Source: Aquisphaera insulae
GTDB taxonomy: Bacteria; Planctomycetota; Planctomycetia; Isosphaerales; Isosphaeraceae
Reading direction: 5' to 3'
DNA: 64,000 bases
NCBI RefSeq assembly: GCF_011064615.1
Contig: NZ_JAALJH010000008.1
Span: forward strand, 1 to 64,000
Shown here in pieces: positions 1 to 8,069 of the stretch. The position numbers and the translations under genes are program-made. Every line of letters begins with the position of its first letter. The stretch's first letter is position 1. The notes under the pieces are model-generated. The model made no database searches. It was not told the origin of the DNA and saw only the letters and a program-made list of their open reading frames with translations.

Positions 1-26
1 CTCGAGGGCGGAGGAAACGGACGGCC

Positions 27-55
27 TTGACCCCGCAATCCGACCCGGTTAGCTT
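27..55 (+). promoter_or_regulatory. Sigma70-like promoter for the first lipoprotein gene
   Basis: TTGACC (27-32), a 17-base spacer and TAGCTT (50-55). The -35 box is good, the -10 weak. It would start transcription near 62, ahead of the lipoprotein gene. Confidence 0.4.
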
Positions 56-145
56 CGCCACGCGACCCGATGGGTGAGCGTCCGCGAGCGCTCCGACGTC
101 GAATGTCGCCCCGCGGGAGGAGCGAAGTTGCGACCAGAGGCACGG

Positions 146-754
146 ATGCGAGAGCGCCCCGAAGGCCCTGGGACCGGCGAGGAGTGCCGGCGGATAGGTC
201 GAACCCTCGGCCTCCGACTCGATCGCTCCCCGGACCGGGGCAAGGCGCCGGCGGTCCTTTGCCTGTTGTTGCTGGTATCGGGCTGTGCGACCATCCCCAA
301 CGGGGCCGAGCTCGCGGCGACGACATCCTCGTTCGCCTACTCGACGGGCCGGGGAACCCAATCGTTCGCGTCCACCCCCTCGATGGTCATCTCCGCGCTC
401 AACTCCGCGATGACGGACCTGGACATGTCCGAGGTCCGGGTGATCCGGGAGATCGGGATTTCCAGGGTCCAGGCTCGCACGAGCGACCGTCGCTCGATCA
501 GCGCCACGGTCCGCTTCTTCCAGGGGGCGACGACGGTCGCCGTCCGGATCGGCTGGTTCGGCGACGAGCCCCTCTCTCGCGCGCTCCTGGATCGAGTCGG
601 GGTCCGGCTCGGCACCAAGGAGCCGGAGGCCATCCCCGAGGTCGCCCCGAGCGAGCCGTCGGGGAACCCCTTCTTCTCCCGCAGGGCCGTATCCGACGAG
701 GAAATGCTCCGCGACTTCGTCGAGGCGCCGTATCGGGATCGCGTCGTACCCTGA
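146..754 (+). CDS. DUF3568-like lipoprotein
   Basis: A protein of 202 residues if the ATG at 146 is used; an in-frame GTG at 74 would add 24 residues. A hydrophobic stretch ends in a lipobox-like LLVSGC, so the mature protein probably begins at that cysteine and is lipid-anchored. The mature part resembles the DUF3568 family of small lipoproteins: two amphipathic helices around an alternating strand pattern (for example ATVRFFQGATTVAVRIGWFG). The family has no known activity. The polar region before the hydrophobic core is about 30 residues, longer than usual for a signal peptide, which leaves the start uncertain. A promoter-like site lies at 27-55. The next gene on the same strand is more than 900 bases away, so this is probably a single-gene transcript. 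Confidence 0.65.
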   Translation: MRERPEGPGTGEECRRIGRTLGLRLDRSPDRGKAPAVLCLLLLVSGCATIPNGAELAATTSSFAYSTGRGTQSFASTPSMVISALNSAMTDLDMSEVRVIREIGISRVQARTSDRRSISATVRFFQGATTVAVRIGWFGDEPLSRALLDRVGVRLGTKEPEAIPEVAPSEPSGNPFFSRRAVSDEEMLRDFVEAPYRDRVVP

Positions 755-825
755 CCGGCGAGCATCTCGAAACGGTCGGTCTCGATGACCTGCCCGCTGA
801 TGCACGCTCCCTCGTCGCCAAGCGC

Positions 826-849
826 AAAGAAAAAGGGGCCGAAGCCCCT
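826..849 (-). terminator. Rho-independent terminator (minus-strand reading)
   Basis: Stem AGGGGC / GCCCCT with a CGAA loop (834-849). Read on the minus strand the hairpin is followed by TTTTTCTTT (834-826), the classical intrinsic terminator layout. On the plus strand there is no T-tract. No minus-strand protein gene lies directly to its right. Confidence 0.6.
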
Positions 850-1162
850 GGATCGTGACGCTTAACAAGGCTACATTCGATCCGGCTCGTCCCGACATCC
901 ATGCGGAAACGAATCACGGAACGAATGGCCGTGTCGGGGCGGCGCGACCTGAGTCACGTGCACCCATACACAGAAAGGTTGAACCGCGCGGGATCATCCA
1001 TGCCGCCCGGAATCAAACCTGGTTTTTTTGGGAAGATAGAGAGAATGCCGGCCGGCACACGGCAGGCAGGGCAACACACAGAATAGTGGTCGCTGTTGGA
1101 TACTTCGATACCGAGGGGACGCGTCTCGAGAAGTTGCTCCGTCGTCCGTCGTCCCACTGCCG
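826..1162 (-). ncRNA. Candidate small RNA bounded by promoter and terminator
   Basis: A TTGACG-17-TATTTT promoter at 1197-1169 and an intrinsic terminator at 849-826 bracket about 337 bases on the minus strand. The stretch is less GC-rich than its surroundings. The only frame of any length (a GTG at 1157, 67 codons) would begin about 5 bases after the predicted transcript start and has no ribosome binding site. I looked for tmRNA, RNase P RNA and SRP RNA signatures and saw none. Either a novel non-coding RNA or a transcript for a very short peptide. Confidence 0.4.
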
Positions 1163-1168
1163 AGGGCC

Positions 1169-1197
1169 AAAATACGACGAAAAGTACCCTGCGTCAA
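1169..1197 (-). promoter_or_regulatory. Sigma70-like promoter, minus strand
   Basis: On the minus strand TTGACG (1197-1192), 17 bases, TATTTT (1174-1169). Five of six -35 bases and four of six -10 bases match consensus, with ideal spacing. Predicted start near 1162. Confidence 0.55.
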
Positions 1198-1682
1198 CCC
1201 GTCCCCGGCCTATTTTTCTCGAATTCGATAGGACCGTCACGACCCGCCGGACTTGCCCCCACGGCCGCCGCGGGCGGTCTACCGGCTCGCGGTCGGCCCC
1301 GGCTCCCTCTCTCCGGGAGCCGGATGCCCTGGGGCCATGGCTCCTTCGACCCTCGATTGATCAGCGATGGTGCATAATCCGTTGCATCCCCGACCCCCGG
1401 CCCGAGGCGCCTTCGCGCCGGTCCGATCGCTCGAGGCGTGGCGGGCGTTCCCTCCAGTCCTTGCCATACTATACACCTAAGGCAGGGCTCGGACCGGCTC
1501 GTCCCGGTCGAGCGTCTCGGCCTTCGAGAGGGGAGGCCATCCGCTAGATCAGGATTTGATGGTGTAATGGCGCGAGGCCCTCTCCTCGCGAGCCGATCGG
1601 CCTCGATGAGGTCGCTGGCCGGGACCGCCGGGGGCAAGTAAGATCGTCGCGGCCAGCCACGAAACCCGAGCGGAGCGCCGTC

Positions 1683-2774
1683 GTGTCCAGCGAAGTCTCA
1701 GCCGACGTCCCTTCGAGGATACACTCCCTCGATCAATTCCGCGGGTACACGGTCGTGGGGATGCTACTCGTCAATTACATCGGGGGATTCCAGGAAGTCG
1801 GGGCCGTCTGGAAGCATCACAACACGTATTGCAGCTACGCCGACACGATCATGCCCCAGTTCTTCTTCGCCGTGGGCTTCGCCTACCGGCTGACGTTCCT
1901 GCGTCGCCTGAGGAAGTCCGGCGCCATGCCGGCGGTCCGGGCGGCGATCGCGAGATGCCTGGGCCTGATCCTGGTCGGTTTCGTGCTCTACCACCTGGAT
2001 GGCCGGGTGAATTCGTGGAGCGAGCTGACCGATCTCGGGTGGCGAGGCGTCCTCGCGGGGGCCTTCCGGCGCGAGCTCTTCCAGACGCTCGTGCACATCG
2101 CCCTGACGTCGCTCTGGATCTTGCCGGTCATCGCCGCGGGGCCCGGCTGGAGGCTGGGCTTCGTGATCGCCTCGGCCGTGCTCCACCTGGTGCTCTCGCA
2201 ACGCTTCTACTTCGATTACGCCTGGAAGACGCCCGTCATCGACGGCGGGCCGCTCGGATTCCTGTCCTGGTCGATCCCGACGATCGCCGGCTCCTTCGCC
2301 TACGACATCGTGAGTCGCGACGTTCGAATCCCGACCGATCCGCTGAGAGGGCTCCTCCTGGGAGCGGCGACCCTGATGACCGTCGGGTACGGCCTCTCCT
2401 GCCTCTCCGCCACGTTCCCTTCGCCGCCCTTCGTCCAGCCTCCGAAAGATACACCCGTGGACATGTGGACGATGAGCCAGCGGACCGGGAGCATTTCCTA
2501 TCTCACGTTCGCCGCCGGACTTTCGATGCTCGTTTACGCCGGATTCGTCCTGGCCTGCGACCGCGGCGGGATCCGGGTCGCGCTCTTCCGGACCTTCGGT
2601 CTCAACCCCCTGGCCGCGTACATCCTGCATCCGATGGTCCAGGGCGCCGTGAATCCCTATGTCCCTCGCGACGCGCCGCTCTGGTACGTCCTGGCGGCGT
2701 TCCTCCTGTATCTCGCCATCAACTCGATCCTGATCCGTTACCTGGAGAAGCGGGGGATATTCCTCCGGCTTTGA
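1683..2774 (+). CDS. Membrane acyltransferase, heparan-alpha-glucosaminide N-acetyltransferase-like
   Basis: A polytopic membrane protein of 363 residues with a GTG start. The N-terminus has the motif SLDQFRGYTVVGMLLVNY, typical of the acyltransferase families related to human HGSNAT (DUF1624/DUF5009), and repeated hydrophobic segments follow to the C-terminus (about nine to ten membrane helices). These proteins are thought to transfer acetyl or other acyl groups across the membrane onto sugars. The bacterial members are widespread in planctomycetes and mostly uncharacterised, so the substrate is unknown. The gene stands alone, convergent with the nickel importer operon 43 bases downstream. 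Confidence 0.75.
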   Translation: MSSEVSADVPSRIHSLDQFRGYTVVGMLLVNYIGGFQEVGAVWKHHNTYCSYADTIMPQFFFAVGFAYRLTFLRRLRKSGAMPAVRAAIARCLGLILVGFVLYHLDGRVNSWSELTDLGWRGVLAGAFRRELFQTLVHIALTSLWILPVIAAGPGWRLGFVIASAVLHLVLSQRFYFDYAWKTPVIDGGPLGFLSWSIPTIAGSFAYDIVSRDVRIPTDPLRGLLLGAATLMTVGYGLSCLSATFPSPPFVQPPKDTPVDMWTMSQRTGSISYLTFAAGLSMLVYAGFVLACDRGGIRVALFRTFGLNPLAAYILHPMVQGAVNPYVPRDAPLWYVLAAFLLYLAINSILIRYLEKRGIFLRL

Positions 2775-2817
2775 CGGGCCGGGATCGCCGCGGCCGGGAC
2801 TCGCGATCGCGGCGGCT

Positions 2818-3651
2818 TCAGTCCGGCCGACGGCCCTCGACGAGCGACAGGCTGAGCGGGACCTCCAGTCCGTGGCGATCCACCAACGCCCGATCTCCCA
2901 GGATCGACCGGCAGTCGCCATCGGCCGCGATCAGCCCGCCGTCGAGCACGATGGACCTCGGACAGATCTCGAGGACCATCTCGAGGTCGTGGGTGGCGAC
3001 GAGCCGGGTGACTTCCAGGCTCCGGATCAGCTCGATGAAACGCCGGCGGCCGCGAGGATCGAGATTCGCGGTCGGCTCGTCGAGGACGAGGATGGAGGGC
3101 CGGCAGGCGAGGATTCCGGCGAGGCAGGCCCGCTTCCGTTCCCCGAAGCTGAGGTGATGAGGCGGCCGTTCGGCCTTGTCACGGAGTCCGACGCGTTCGA
3201 GGGACTCGATCGCGAGCGTCCTGGCCTCATCCCGCGGGAGTCCCTGGTTGAGCGGGCCGAACGCGACATCCTCGATCACGGTCGGGCAGAAGAGCTGATC
3301 ATCGGGGTCCTGGAACAGGAATCCGACCTTGCGTCGGATGTTCGCGGCGGTCTTCGGACTGACCTCCAGTCCCTCGATCCAGACGCGCGGCGACGTGGCC
3401 TCATCGACCGGATGCTGACCGGGTCCATGATGACCCGCGTGCGGCGAACGCCTGCGGTCGGGGAGCAGCCCATTCAGATGGAGGAGCAGGGTGCTTTTCC
3501 CCGCGCCGTTGGGACCGACCAGGGCGACGCATTCGCCGGCGAAGATATCGAAGCTGAGCCCTCGCAGGGCCTCATTCCCATCCGGGTAGCGATACGTCAG
3601 ATCACGCACTCGAATGGCCGGCGGCGTGGCGTGAGGGGGATGGTCACTCAT
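2818..3651 (-). CDS. nikO: Nickel ECF importer ATPase NikO/CbiO
   Basis: ATP-binding subunit (277 residues) that powers the energy-coupling-factor metal importer at the inner membrane. Visible motifs: Walker A GPNGAGKST (residues 46-54), Q-loop FQDPDDQLF near residue 114, signature HHLSFGERKRACLAG, Walker B ILVLDEPTANLDP and H-loop ATHDL, all in CbiO/NikO order. Between Walker A and the Q-loop is an extra segment with histidines at residues 71, 74, 75 and 80, not expected in a standard CbiO; it may touch metal. The start overlaps the nikQ stop by 4 bases (ATGA), implying coupled translation. The metal assignment rests on the NikR site upstream of nikM, not on this protein, which alone could equally be a cobalt subunit. 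Confidence 0.85.
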   Translation of the reverse strand: MSDHPPHATPPAIRVRDLTYRYPDGNEALRGLSFDIFAGECVALVGPNGAGKSTLLLHLNGLLPDRRRSPHAGHHGPGQHPVDEATSPRVWIEGLEVSPKTAANIRRKVGFLFQDPDDQLFCPTVIEDVAFGPLNQGLPRDEARTLAIESLERVGLRDKAERPPHHLSFGERKRACLAGILACRPSILVLDEPTANLDPRGRRRFIELIRSLEVTRLVATHDLEMVLEICPRSIVLDGGLIAADGDCRSILGDRALVDRHGLEVPLSLSLVEGRRPD

Positions 3652-4373
3652 GGCAGGCCGGCTGCCTCCGGGTCCGACGGGGAATGAACCCCCCGTCGCC
3701 TTCCCGCGACGTCCGCCCGGGGGTCGTCGAGCCGGCGTAGGTTACCGTCCCAGCCCCGCGCGAGCATCGCGGAGTGGACGCGTTCGGCCCGATCGAGGGA
3801 TCGAATCAGGAGGACGCCGATGAGGCCGGACAGGGTCGTCCAGGGGAGCCATCGCCGGTTCCGGAACGAGCGGGCCCGTCGAGCCGTGGCCATCCGCTCG
3901 AGCTCTTCCAACAGGACGTGGATGTAGCGCTCCATGAACTCGAGCGTCTCGATGAGAACGCGGGGAACTCCGAGGCGGCCCAGTGCCCGCAAGAGGACCG
4001 GAAACGGCGTGACCTCGGCCAGCGTGAGCATCATGAGGAGCGCAAGCCCATTTCGGGCGACGATCGAGAGCACGACCTCGCCGACGGTCTCGCCCCTTCG
4101 GGCCGCGATTCCGGGGGCGATGGTCACGGCCAGGAATCCCGAAAGGAGGAGGAGGCCCGCCCAGCGGCGCAGCAACACCTGCAAGGAGGCGCCGCTTACC
4201 CCGATGACGAAGGCCAGCACGAGCGCGAGGACCGCCAGGACCTTCCATCGGCCCGGGGGCACCGCGACCACCGCGACCACGTAGCACACGGCGAGAATGA
4301 GCTTCAGCCGGGCATCGACGCGATCGATGGGCCCACGCCCGGTGGTGCGGGCGGCTGTCGACTCAGGCCACAT
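3648..4373 (-). CDS. nikQ: ECF importer transmembrane subunit NikQ/CbiQ
   Basis: The T component (241 residues), which links the ATPase to the metal-binding S component. It has several hydrophobic helices in the first half and, near the C-terminus, a coupling region with the motif AMLARGWDG, matching the conserved ARG-x-DG of the CbiQ/EcfT family that contacts the ATPase. It overlaps nikM upstream by 11 bases and nikO downstream by 4 bases, so the three genes form a tight operon. Confidence 0.85.
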   Translation of the reverse strand: MWPESTAARTTGRGPIDRVDARLKLILAVCYVVAVVAVPPGRWKVLAVLALVLAFVIGVSGASLQVLLRRWAGLLLLSGFLAVTIAPGIAARRGETVGEVVLSIVARNGLALLMMLTLAEVTPFPVLLRALGRLGVPRVLIETLEFMERYIHVLLEELERMATARRARSFRNRRWLPWTTLSGLIGVLLIRSLDRAERVHSAMLARGWDGNLRRLDDPRADVAGRRRGVHSPSDPEAAGLP

Positions 4374-5388
4374 CCGCCCCCAGCCTTTCCGGGGGCCCGT
4401 CTCCGGACGCGAAGACGCGGGCCAGCGACCAACTCAGGGCAAAAACCGCCAGGGTCCCGATCAGGCCGGCGAGGGCCGTGGCGAACTTCAGATGATCGGG
4501 GCCGGGAAATGAGAGCGAGTAGTCGGGCATGGGGACGAGTCCGGAGAGCCAGGAAGGCTCGGCCGATGTCGAGACGAGTCCCAGCTTCTCGCCGACGTAC
4601 TCCAGTCCATCCGGGAATTCCGAGGCGAGCGGCGAGAGGAAGACCGCCACGGCGAGCGCGACGGCGAGGCCGCCCAGCGCGGTCGATCCCCACGACGGCC
4701 TTTTCCCGCCGGACGGGAACCCCGTGGCGACCTCGCCTGGGGATAGGCCCGACGCGTCCGCATCCCAGATCAATTCCGGGCGGGCCTGGAGGACGAGCCG
4801 GATCACCATGCCGGTGACGACGGCCTCGCCGAGTCCGATGACGGAGTGGACCAGCGCCATCCAGCTCAGGATGCGGAGGAACTCCCTCGGGGGATGGCCG
4901 GCGGAAAGCTCGACCGCGCAGGCCCCGGCGGCCAGCAGCACGGAGAACCAGGCGGCCACCATCGAACCCATGAGGATGCCACGCCGGCCGCCGATGGCGC
5001 GGCGAATCGGCGCATAGATGGCATACCCGCACACGGAGCCGAGGACGCCCATGTTGAGGAAGTTCGCGCCCAGGGCCTCGAGCGCACCGTCGCCGAAAAG
5101 GAAGCACTGGACCAGGAGCACCGCGCCGATGGCCACCGCGCCCGCCCAGGGTCCCAGGATCACCGCGGCGAGGACTCCGCCGAGCAGATGGCCGGAAACG
5201 CCCGCCCCGACGGGGAAATTCACCATCTGGGCCGCGAAGATGAAAGCCGACGTCATCCCCATCGCGGGCGTGGTTCGCTCCCCCAGCTCCCTGCGAACGG
5301 ATCGCAGGCCGTAACCCAGGGCCGCGGCTCCCAGAACGGTGGTCGCCAGGGCGATCTCCGGCTCCAGCACAGCATAAGGAATGTGCAT
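4363..5388 (-). CDS. nikM: Nickel-binding subunit NikM fused to NikN
   Basis: The substrate-binding membrane subunit (341 residues). The start at 5388 was chosen because the protein then begins Met-His-Ile-Pro, and in this family the free N-terminus and His2 coordinate the metal; an upstream in-frame start would destroy this. His67 in GVSGHLLGG and His181 also match conserved family positions. The C-terminal third contains PDGLE (residues 259-263), hallmark of the small NikN/PDGLE subunit, so M and N are one polypeptide here. It is the first gene of nikMQO. A NikR operator upstream supports nickel instead of cobalt. Nickel would feed enzymes such as urease or hydrogenase, none of which lie in this window. 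Confidence 0.88.
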   Translation of the reverse strand: MHIPYAVLEPEIALATTVLGAAALGYGLRSVRRELGERTTPAMGMTSAFIFAAQMVNFPVGAGVSGHLLGGVLAAVILGPWAGAVAIGAVLLVQCFLFGDGALEALGANFLNMGVLGSVCGYAIYAPIRRAIGGRRGILMGSMVAAWFSVLLAAGACAVELSAGHPPREFLRILSWMALVHSVIGLGEAVVTGMVIRLVLQARPELIWDADASGLSPGEVATGFPSGGKRPSWGSTALGGLAVALAVAVFLSPLASEFPDGLEYVGEKLGLVSTSAEPSWLSGLVPMPDYSLSFPGPDHLKFATALAGLIGTLAVFALSWSLARVFASGDGPPERLGADVA

Positions 5389-5450
5389 GCGCCCCCCCCC
5401 CATCGGCAGACTTGCCGCCGTTGCGTCCCGGCCCGGCTCACGTACAGCCC

Positions 5451-5479
5451 ATGATACTGCCGGTATGACGTCGGGTCAA
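5451..5479 (-). promoter_or_regulatory. Promoter of the nikMQO operon
   Basis: On the minus strand TTGACC (5479-5474), 17 bases, TATCAT (5456-5451). Predicted transcript start near 5444, giving a leader of about 55 bases before the nikM ATG at 5388. The -35 and spacer lie inside the NikR palindrome, so repressor binding would block RNA polymerase. Confidence 0.75.
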
Positions 5480-5490
5480 AAAGTTCATAC
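5463..5490. promoter_or_regulatory. NikR operator
   Basis: GTATGA (5463-5468), 16 bases, TCATAC (5485-5490). This is the exact half-site pair and spacing of the established Escherichia coli NikR operator. It covers the -35 box of the nikMQO promoter, the expected position for nickel-dependent repression. A nikR gene is not in the window. Confidence 0.88.
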
Positions 5491-5570
5491 GACGATCGAT
5501 CTCGCCGGCCGCCTCGACACGAAAGCCAATCCGCCCTTGCCGAATCCCTCCCCGAGGAGGAGCCCGAGGA

Positions 5571-6836
5571 TCAGGTGCCGGAGGCCGGGGAGGCCGCGGA
5601 GGCGGACTTCTCGCACTCCGGCATCGACTGGATCGCGAAGAGGAGCCGGCCACCGATCATCCCCCGCGCATCCTCGTAGAGGAGCGACTCGAATTCGTCG
5701 ATCCGATCGGGGCTGAGGGCGATCCGCGACGAGTAATAGGCCGGGAGGTTGGGCAGGGGGACCGTGGTCCGGGACGTGGGCGACGTGTGCCATGTCTCGC
5801 GACCCCGGAAGTAGAGGCGGACCTGGGCATTGATCCGGGTAAGCCGGTTCTTCGAGGAGAGGTAGTTCCCCTCGCGAGACTCCCTCAGCTCGATGTCCAG
5901 ATGATACGGCGCCTCGGCCCACGGCAGGGTCCAGTGGGGAGAGCCATGTTGCGGCAGGTAACCGCGCGAACGCAGGGCCTTGTTGATCTCCGGCAGGGTC
6001 TCGGCCTGGTACTTGGCCAGCGATCCGGCCAGCAATTCTCCCCGGAGCGGTCCGACGCGTATGCCATGAAGGCGAATGAGTCCTCCGAGCAGACGCTCCG
6101 CGCGGGCCTGGTACTGCGCCTTCACGTCGGGGGGGAGATGGGACAACCATGCCCCGGTGGATTCGCCGGTGTCGAAGGCGAGGACCGGATTGCCGGACCC
6201 GGCCGCCCGCTGGGCCGCCTCGAGCTCGCCATCGATCCGCTTTCGAAGCGTCGCCTGAAAGGCATCCTCGAAGGGAGCCCGGAGCGAGCTGAGATCGCGA
6301 TCGCTGGCGATCCTCGCCCTCAGGTTGAGCCATTCTCCGACCTGCAACGCCGCGGCCGGCGCCGTGCGAAGGCGATCGAGAAGGCCCGTCGCGTCGCGTC
6401 GGGCCAGTACGGAGCGACGTTCCCTGAGAGCGGCTAACTCGCCGCGCTCCTTTGCTGGCTGCTCGCCCGAGATCGAGATCGCGGAATCGAGGGCCAGGAG
6501 GGCGGCCCCCAGCTCTCCGCTTGCCTCATGAGAGGCGGATTCCTCGATCAGCCTTGAGATGGTGCGGGCGGTCCCCGCTCGTTCCTGGGACAGGACCAAC
6601 CGCCAGATCCCCGCCGAAAGGACGACCACGCCCGCGAGCCCCATCGACGACCACGCCCAGGGAACCCATTTCGGCCGTCCCGACCGCCTGCGGACCCAGG
6701 ACGGCTCGGACACTCTCGGTATGTAGGGGACTTCCAGGAGTTGCCGGCAGAACGGACAGCGCACCTGCCGCCCGGGTGCCAGCCCCCGCGCTTCGACGAA
6801 TTGTCCGCATTCCGGGCAAGCGAACGATTCTTCCAT
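5571..6836 (-). CDS. Zinc-ribbon membrane-anchored protein of unknown function
   Basis: A protein of 421 residues. The N-terminus has a four-cysteine zinc ribbon (CPEC ... CPFC, residues 8-32), then a basic stretch and one membrane helix (about residues 62-82), then a long soluble region with helical, repeat-like character and a C-terminal alpha/beta part. The ribbon would be cytoplasmic and the bulk outside. Such zinc-ribbon-plus-helix proteins are common among planctomycete hypotheticals. I do not recognise the large domain. A TACAAT box lies at 6883-6878 on the minus strand with a weak -35. The stop is about 80 bases upstream of the NikR site, so the nickel operon has its own promoter. Confidence 0.65.
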   Translation of the reverse strand: MEESFACPECGQFVEARGLAPGRQVRCPFCRQLLEVPYIPRVSEPSWVRRRSGRPKWVPWAWSSMGLAGVVVLSAGIWRLVLSQERAGTARTISRLIEESASHEASGELGAALLALDSAISISGEQPAKERGELAALRERRSVLARRDATGLLDRLRTAPAAALQVGEWLNLRARIASDRDLSSLRAPFEDAFQATLRKRIDGELEAAQRAAGSGNPVLAFDTGESTGAWLSHLPPDVKAQYQARAERLLGGLIRLHGIRVGPLRGELLAGSLAKYQAETLPEINKALRSRGYLPQHGSPHWTLPWAEAPYHLDIELRESREGNYLSSKNRLTRINAQVRLYFRGRETWHTSPTSRTTVPLPNLPAYYSSRIALSPDRIDEFESLLYEDARGMIGGRLLFAIQSMPECEKSASAASPASGT

Positions 6837-6956
6837 CCCGATCCCCCACGCACCCGGATGGTTGCCTCCCTCCGCACATTGTACGAGGCGGGAGGCTCGA
6901 TCTGGAAGTCGGGTGTCGTTTCCGGTTCGGGGAAGGGGGCCTTCGGAAGGCGACGT

Positions 6957-7742
6957 TCAGATTCCGCCCTGGCTCGTGCAGCGGTTCATCAGCCATGTAT
7001 CCACGTCGCTGAGCATCTGGTTGTTCAGTCGATGCGTGCACGGGTAGGACTGGAATGCAACGCTCAATCCGCCGGAGCGAAGCGTCGAGACATCCTTGCG
7101 GACGCCCGAGAGGGGATGCCTCATGTTCCATGCACCGTGGACGACCAGGATGGGCAGCTCGCGACACGCCTTGATCCGCCCGAGAGGTCGGAATCCCGAG
7201 GGAAGCCAGCCATTGATGGCCACGATTCCGGCGAATCGCTCCGGGAAGCTCAGGCCGAGCCGGTACGCAACCGCGGCCCCCTCGCCGCAGCCGACCAGGA
7301 AGATCCGCTCCGAATGGACATGGAGGAGGCTTCGGGTGGTGCGGATGCCGTTGAAGATCCCTTCCTCGAGCCGGCCGAGCTCGTCGTGCTCCGGCTCGAA
7401 CAGGGCGCGACGGACAACCTCGGCCTCGGGGCGCCGCGGCCGGGCCCGCAGGCCGGTCCGATCCTCAACCTCGAAGTCCCGGCCCCATCCGTATCCCGCG
7501 GGCCGATCGCGCCGGGTCACCGTTTCGGGCCCCCTGAGCCCGAGCCCGACATAGTTTCGCCAGCTCAGGGCCGGCATCGCCCGCACGAGCTGGTCCTCAT
7601 CTCCGCCCCGGCCGTGGAGCAGGACCAGCAGCGGATAGGCGTAGTTGGGCTCGTACTGTCGCGGAATGAAGCGCGTTTCGACGAGGAGGCTGGACGCTGA
7701 GGTCGACGTGGACGGTGGAGCATTGAGCCGATCGTTGGTCAT
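6957..7742 (-). CDS. Esterase-fold protein lacking catalytic residues
   Basis: A 261-residue alpha/beta-hydrolase of the phospholipase/carboxylesterase (predicted esterase, YpfH-like) type. The oxyanion-hole motif LLHGRGG (residues 41-47) and overall order fit the family. The nucleophile elbow, normally G-x-S-x-G, reads G-C-G-E-G (residues 151-155), so the serine is glycine; the usual acid position in HGxxD is asparagine (Asn206). His237 in THRL is kept. It therefore should not hydrolyse esters by the usual mechanism and may bind a ligand or partner instead. The frame is intact and of normal length, so this is not simple gene decay. It has its own promoter (7871-7899). Confidence 0.72.
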   Translation of the reverse strand: MTNDRLNAPPSTSTSASSLLVETRFIPRQYEPNYAYPLLVLLHGRGGDEDQLVRAMPALSWRNYVGLGLRGPETVTRRDRPAGYGWGRDFEVEDRTGLRARPRRPEAEVVRRALFEPEHDELGRLEEGIFNGIRTTRSLLHVHSERIFLVGCGEGAAVAYRLGLSFPERFAGIVAINGWLPSGFRPLGRIKACRELPILVVHGAWNMRHPLSGVRKDVSTLRSGGLSVAFQSYPCTHRLNNQMLSDVDTWLMNRCTSQGGI

Positions 7743-7870
7743 CCTGAGAAACCTCCCGTGTCGACGTCAGGTCGGGTTGGACGATTCTGAACGGCTGTGA
7801 CGATCACGCGGCCTTCCCAAACCTGTCCAGCTTGCCCAGCCTACCATGCTGAGGCCAGCGAACTCGGGAA

Positions 7871-7899
7871 AGCATAGCCGCGATCTTGCCACCCTTCAA
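7871..7899 (-). promoter_or_regulatory. Promoter of the esterase-fold gene
   Basis: On the minus strand TTGAAG (7899-7894), 17 bases, TATGCT (7876-7871). Predicted leader of about 120 bases before 7742. Confidence 0.45.
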
Positions 7900-7944
7900 T
7901 AAACCGCCCAGTTATTTCCAATTTTGTCTCAAGTTTCGGGGAAG

Positions 7945-8015
7945 GCGATCCGGGACCCGGTCAAATCCTTGAAATCTGCCATGGTTGTGTCGATTGAACG
8001 CGATCCGGGACCTGG
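7945..8015. repeat. Pair of 16-base direct repeats
   Basis: GCGATCCGGGACCCGG at 7945-7960 and GCGATCCGGGACCTGG at 8000-8015, 55 bases apart start to start. They sit upstream of the esterase promoter and could be an activator or repressor binding pair; no function can be assigned. Confidence 0.4.
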
Positions 8016-8069
8016 GAATCTTGCAGAAACTCTAGGTCCCATTTCCCGATGACGGTCGAAGCGGGGAGA

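Larger units (their letters stand above)
755..1682. other. Long intergenic stretch with signals on both strands
   Basis: No reading frame here looks like a real protein: the frames present are short and of low-complexity, arginine-rich composition. It carries a minus-strand promoter (1169-1197) and terminator (826-849). On the plus strand, -10-like boxes without convincing -35 partners sit at 1470-1475 (TATACA) and 1563-1568 (TGTAAT) and could serve the acyltransferase gene at 1683. Confidence 0.5.

Noticed and set aside
1000-1040. tRNA-like T-arm on the minus strand
   Set aside because: GGTTTGATTCC resembles a T-loop, but the arms do not pair and no acceptor or anticodon stem is present.
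5389-5570. Cobalamin or NiCo riboswitch upstream of nikM
   Set aside because: The predicted leader is only about 55 bases and no riboswitch core was seen; the NikR operator explains regulation.
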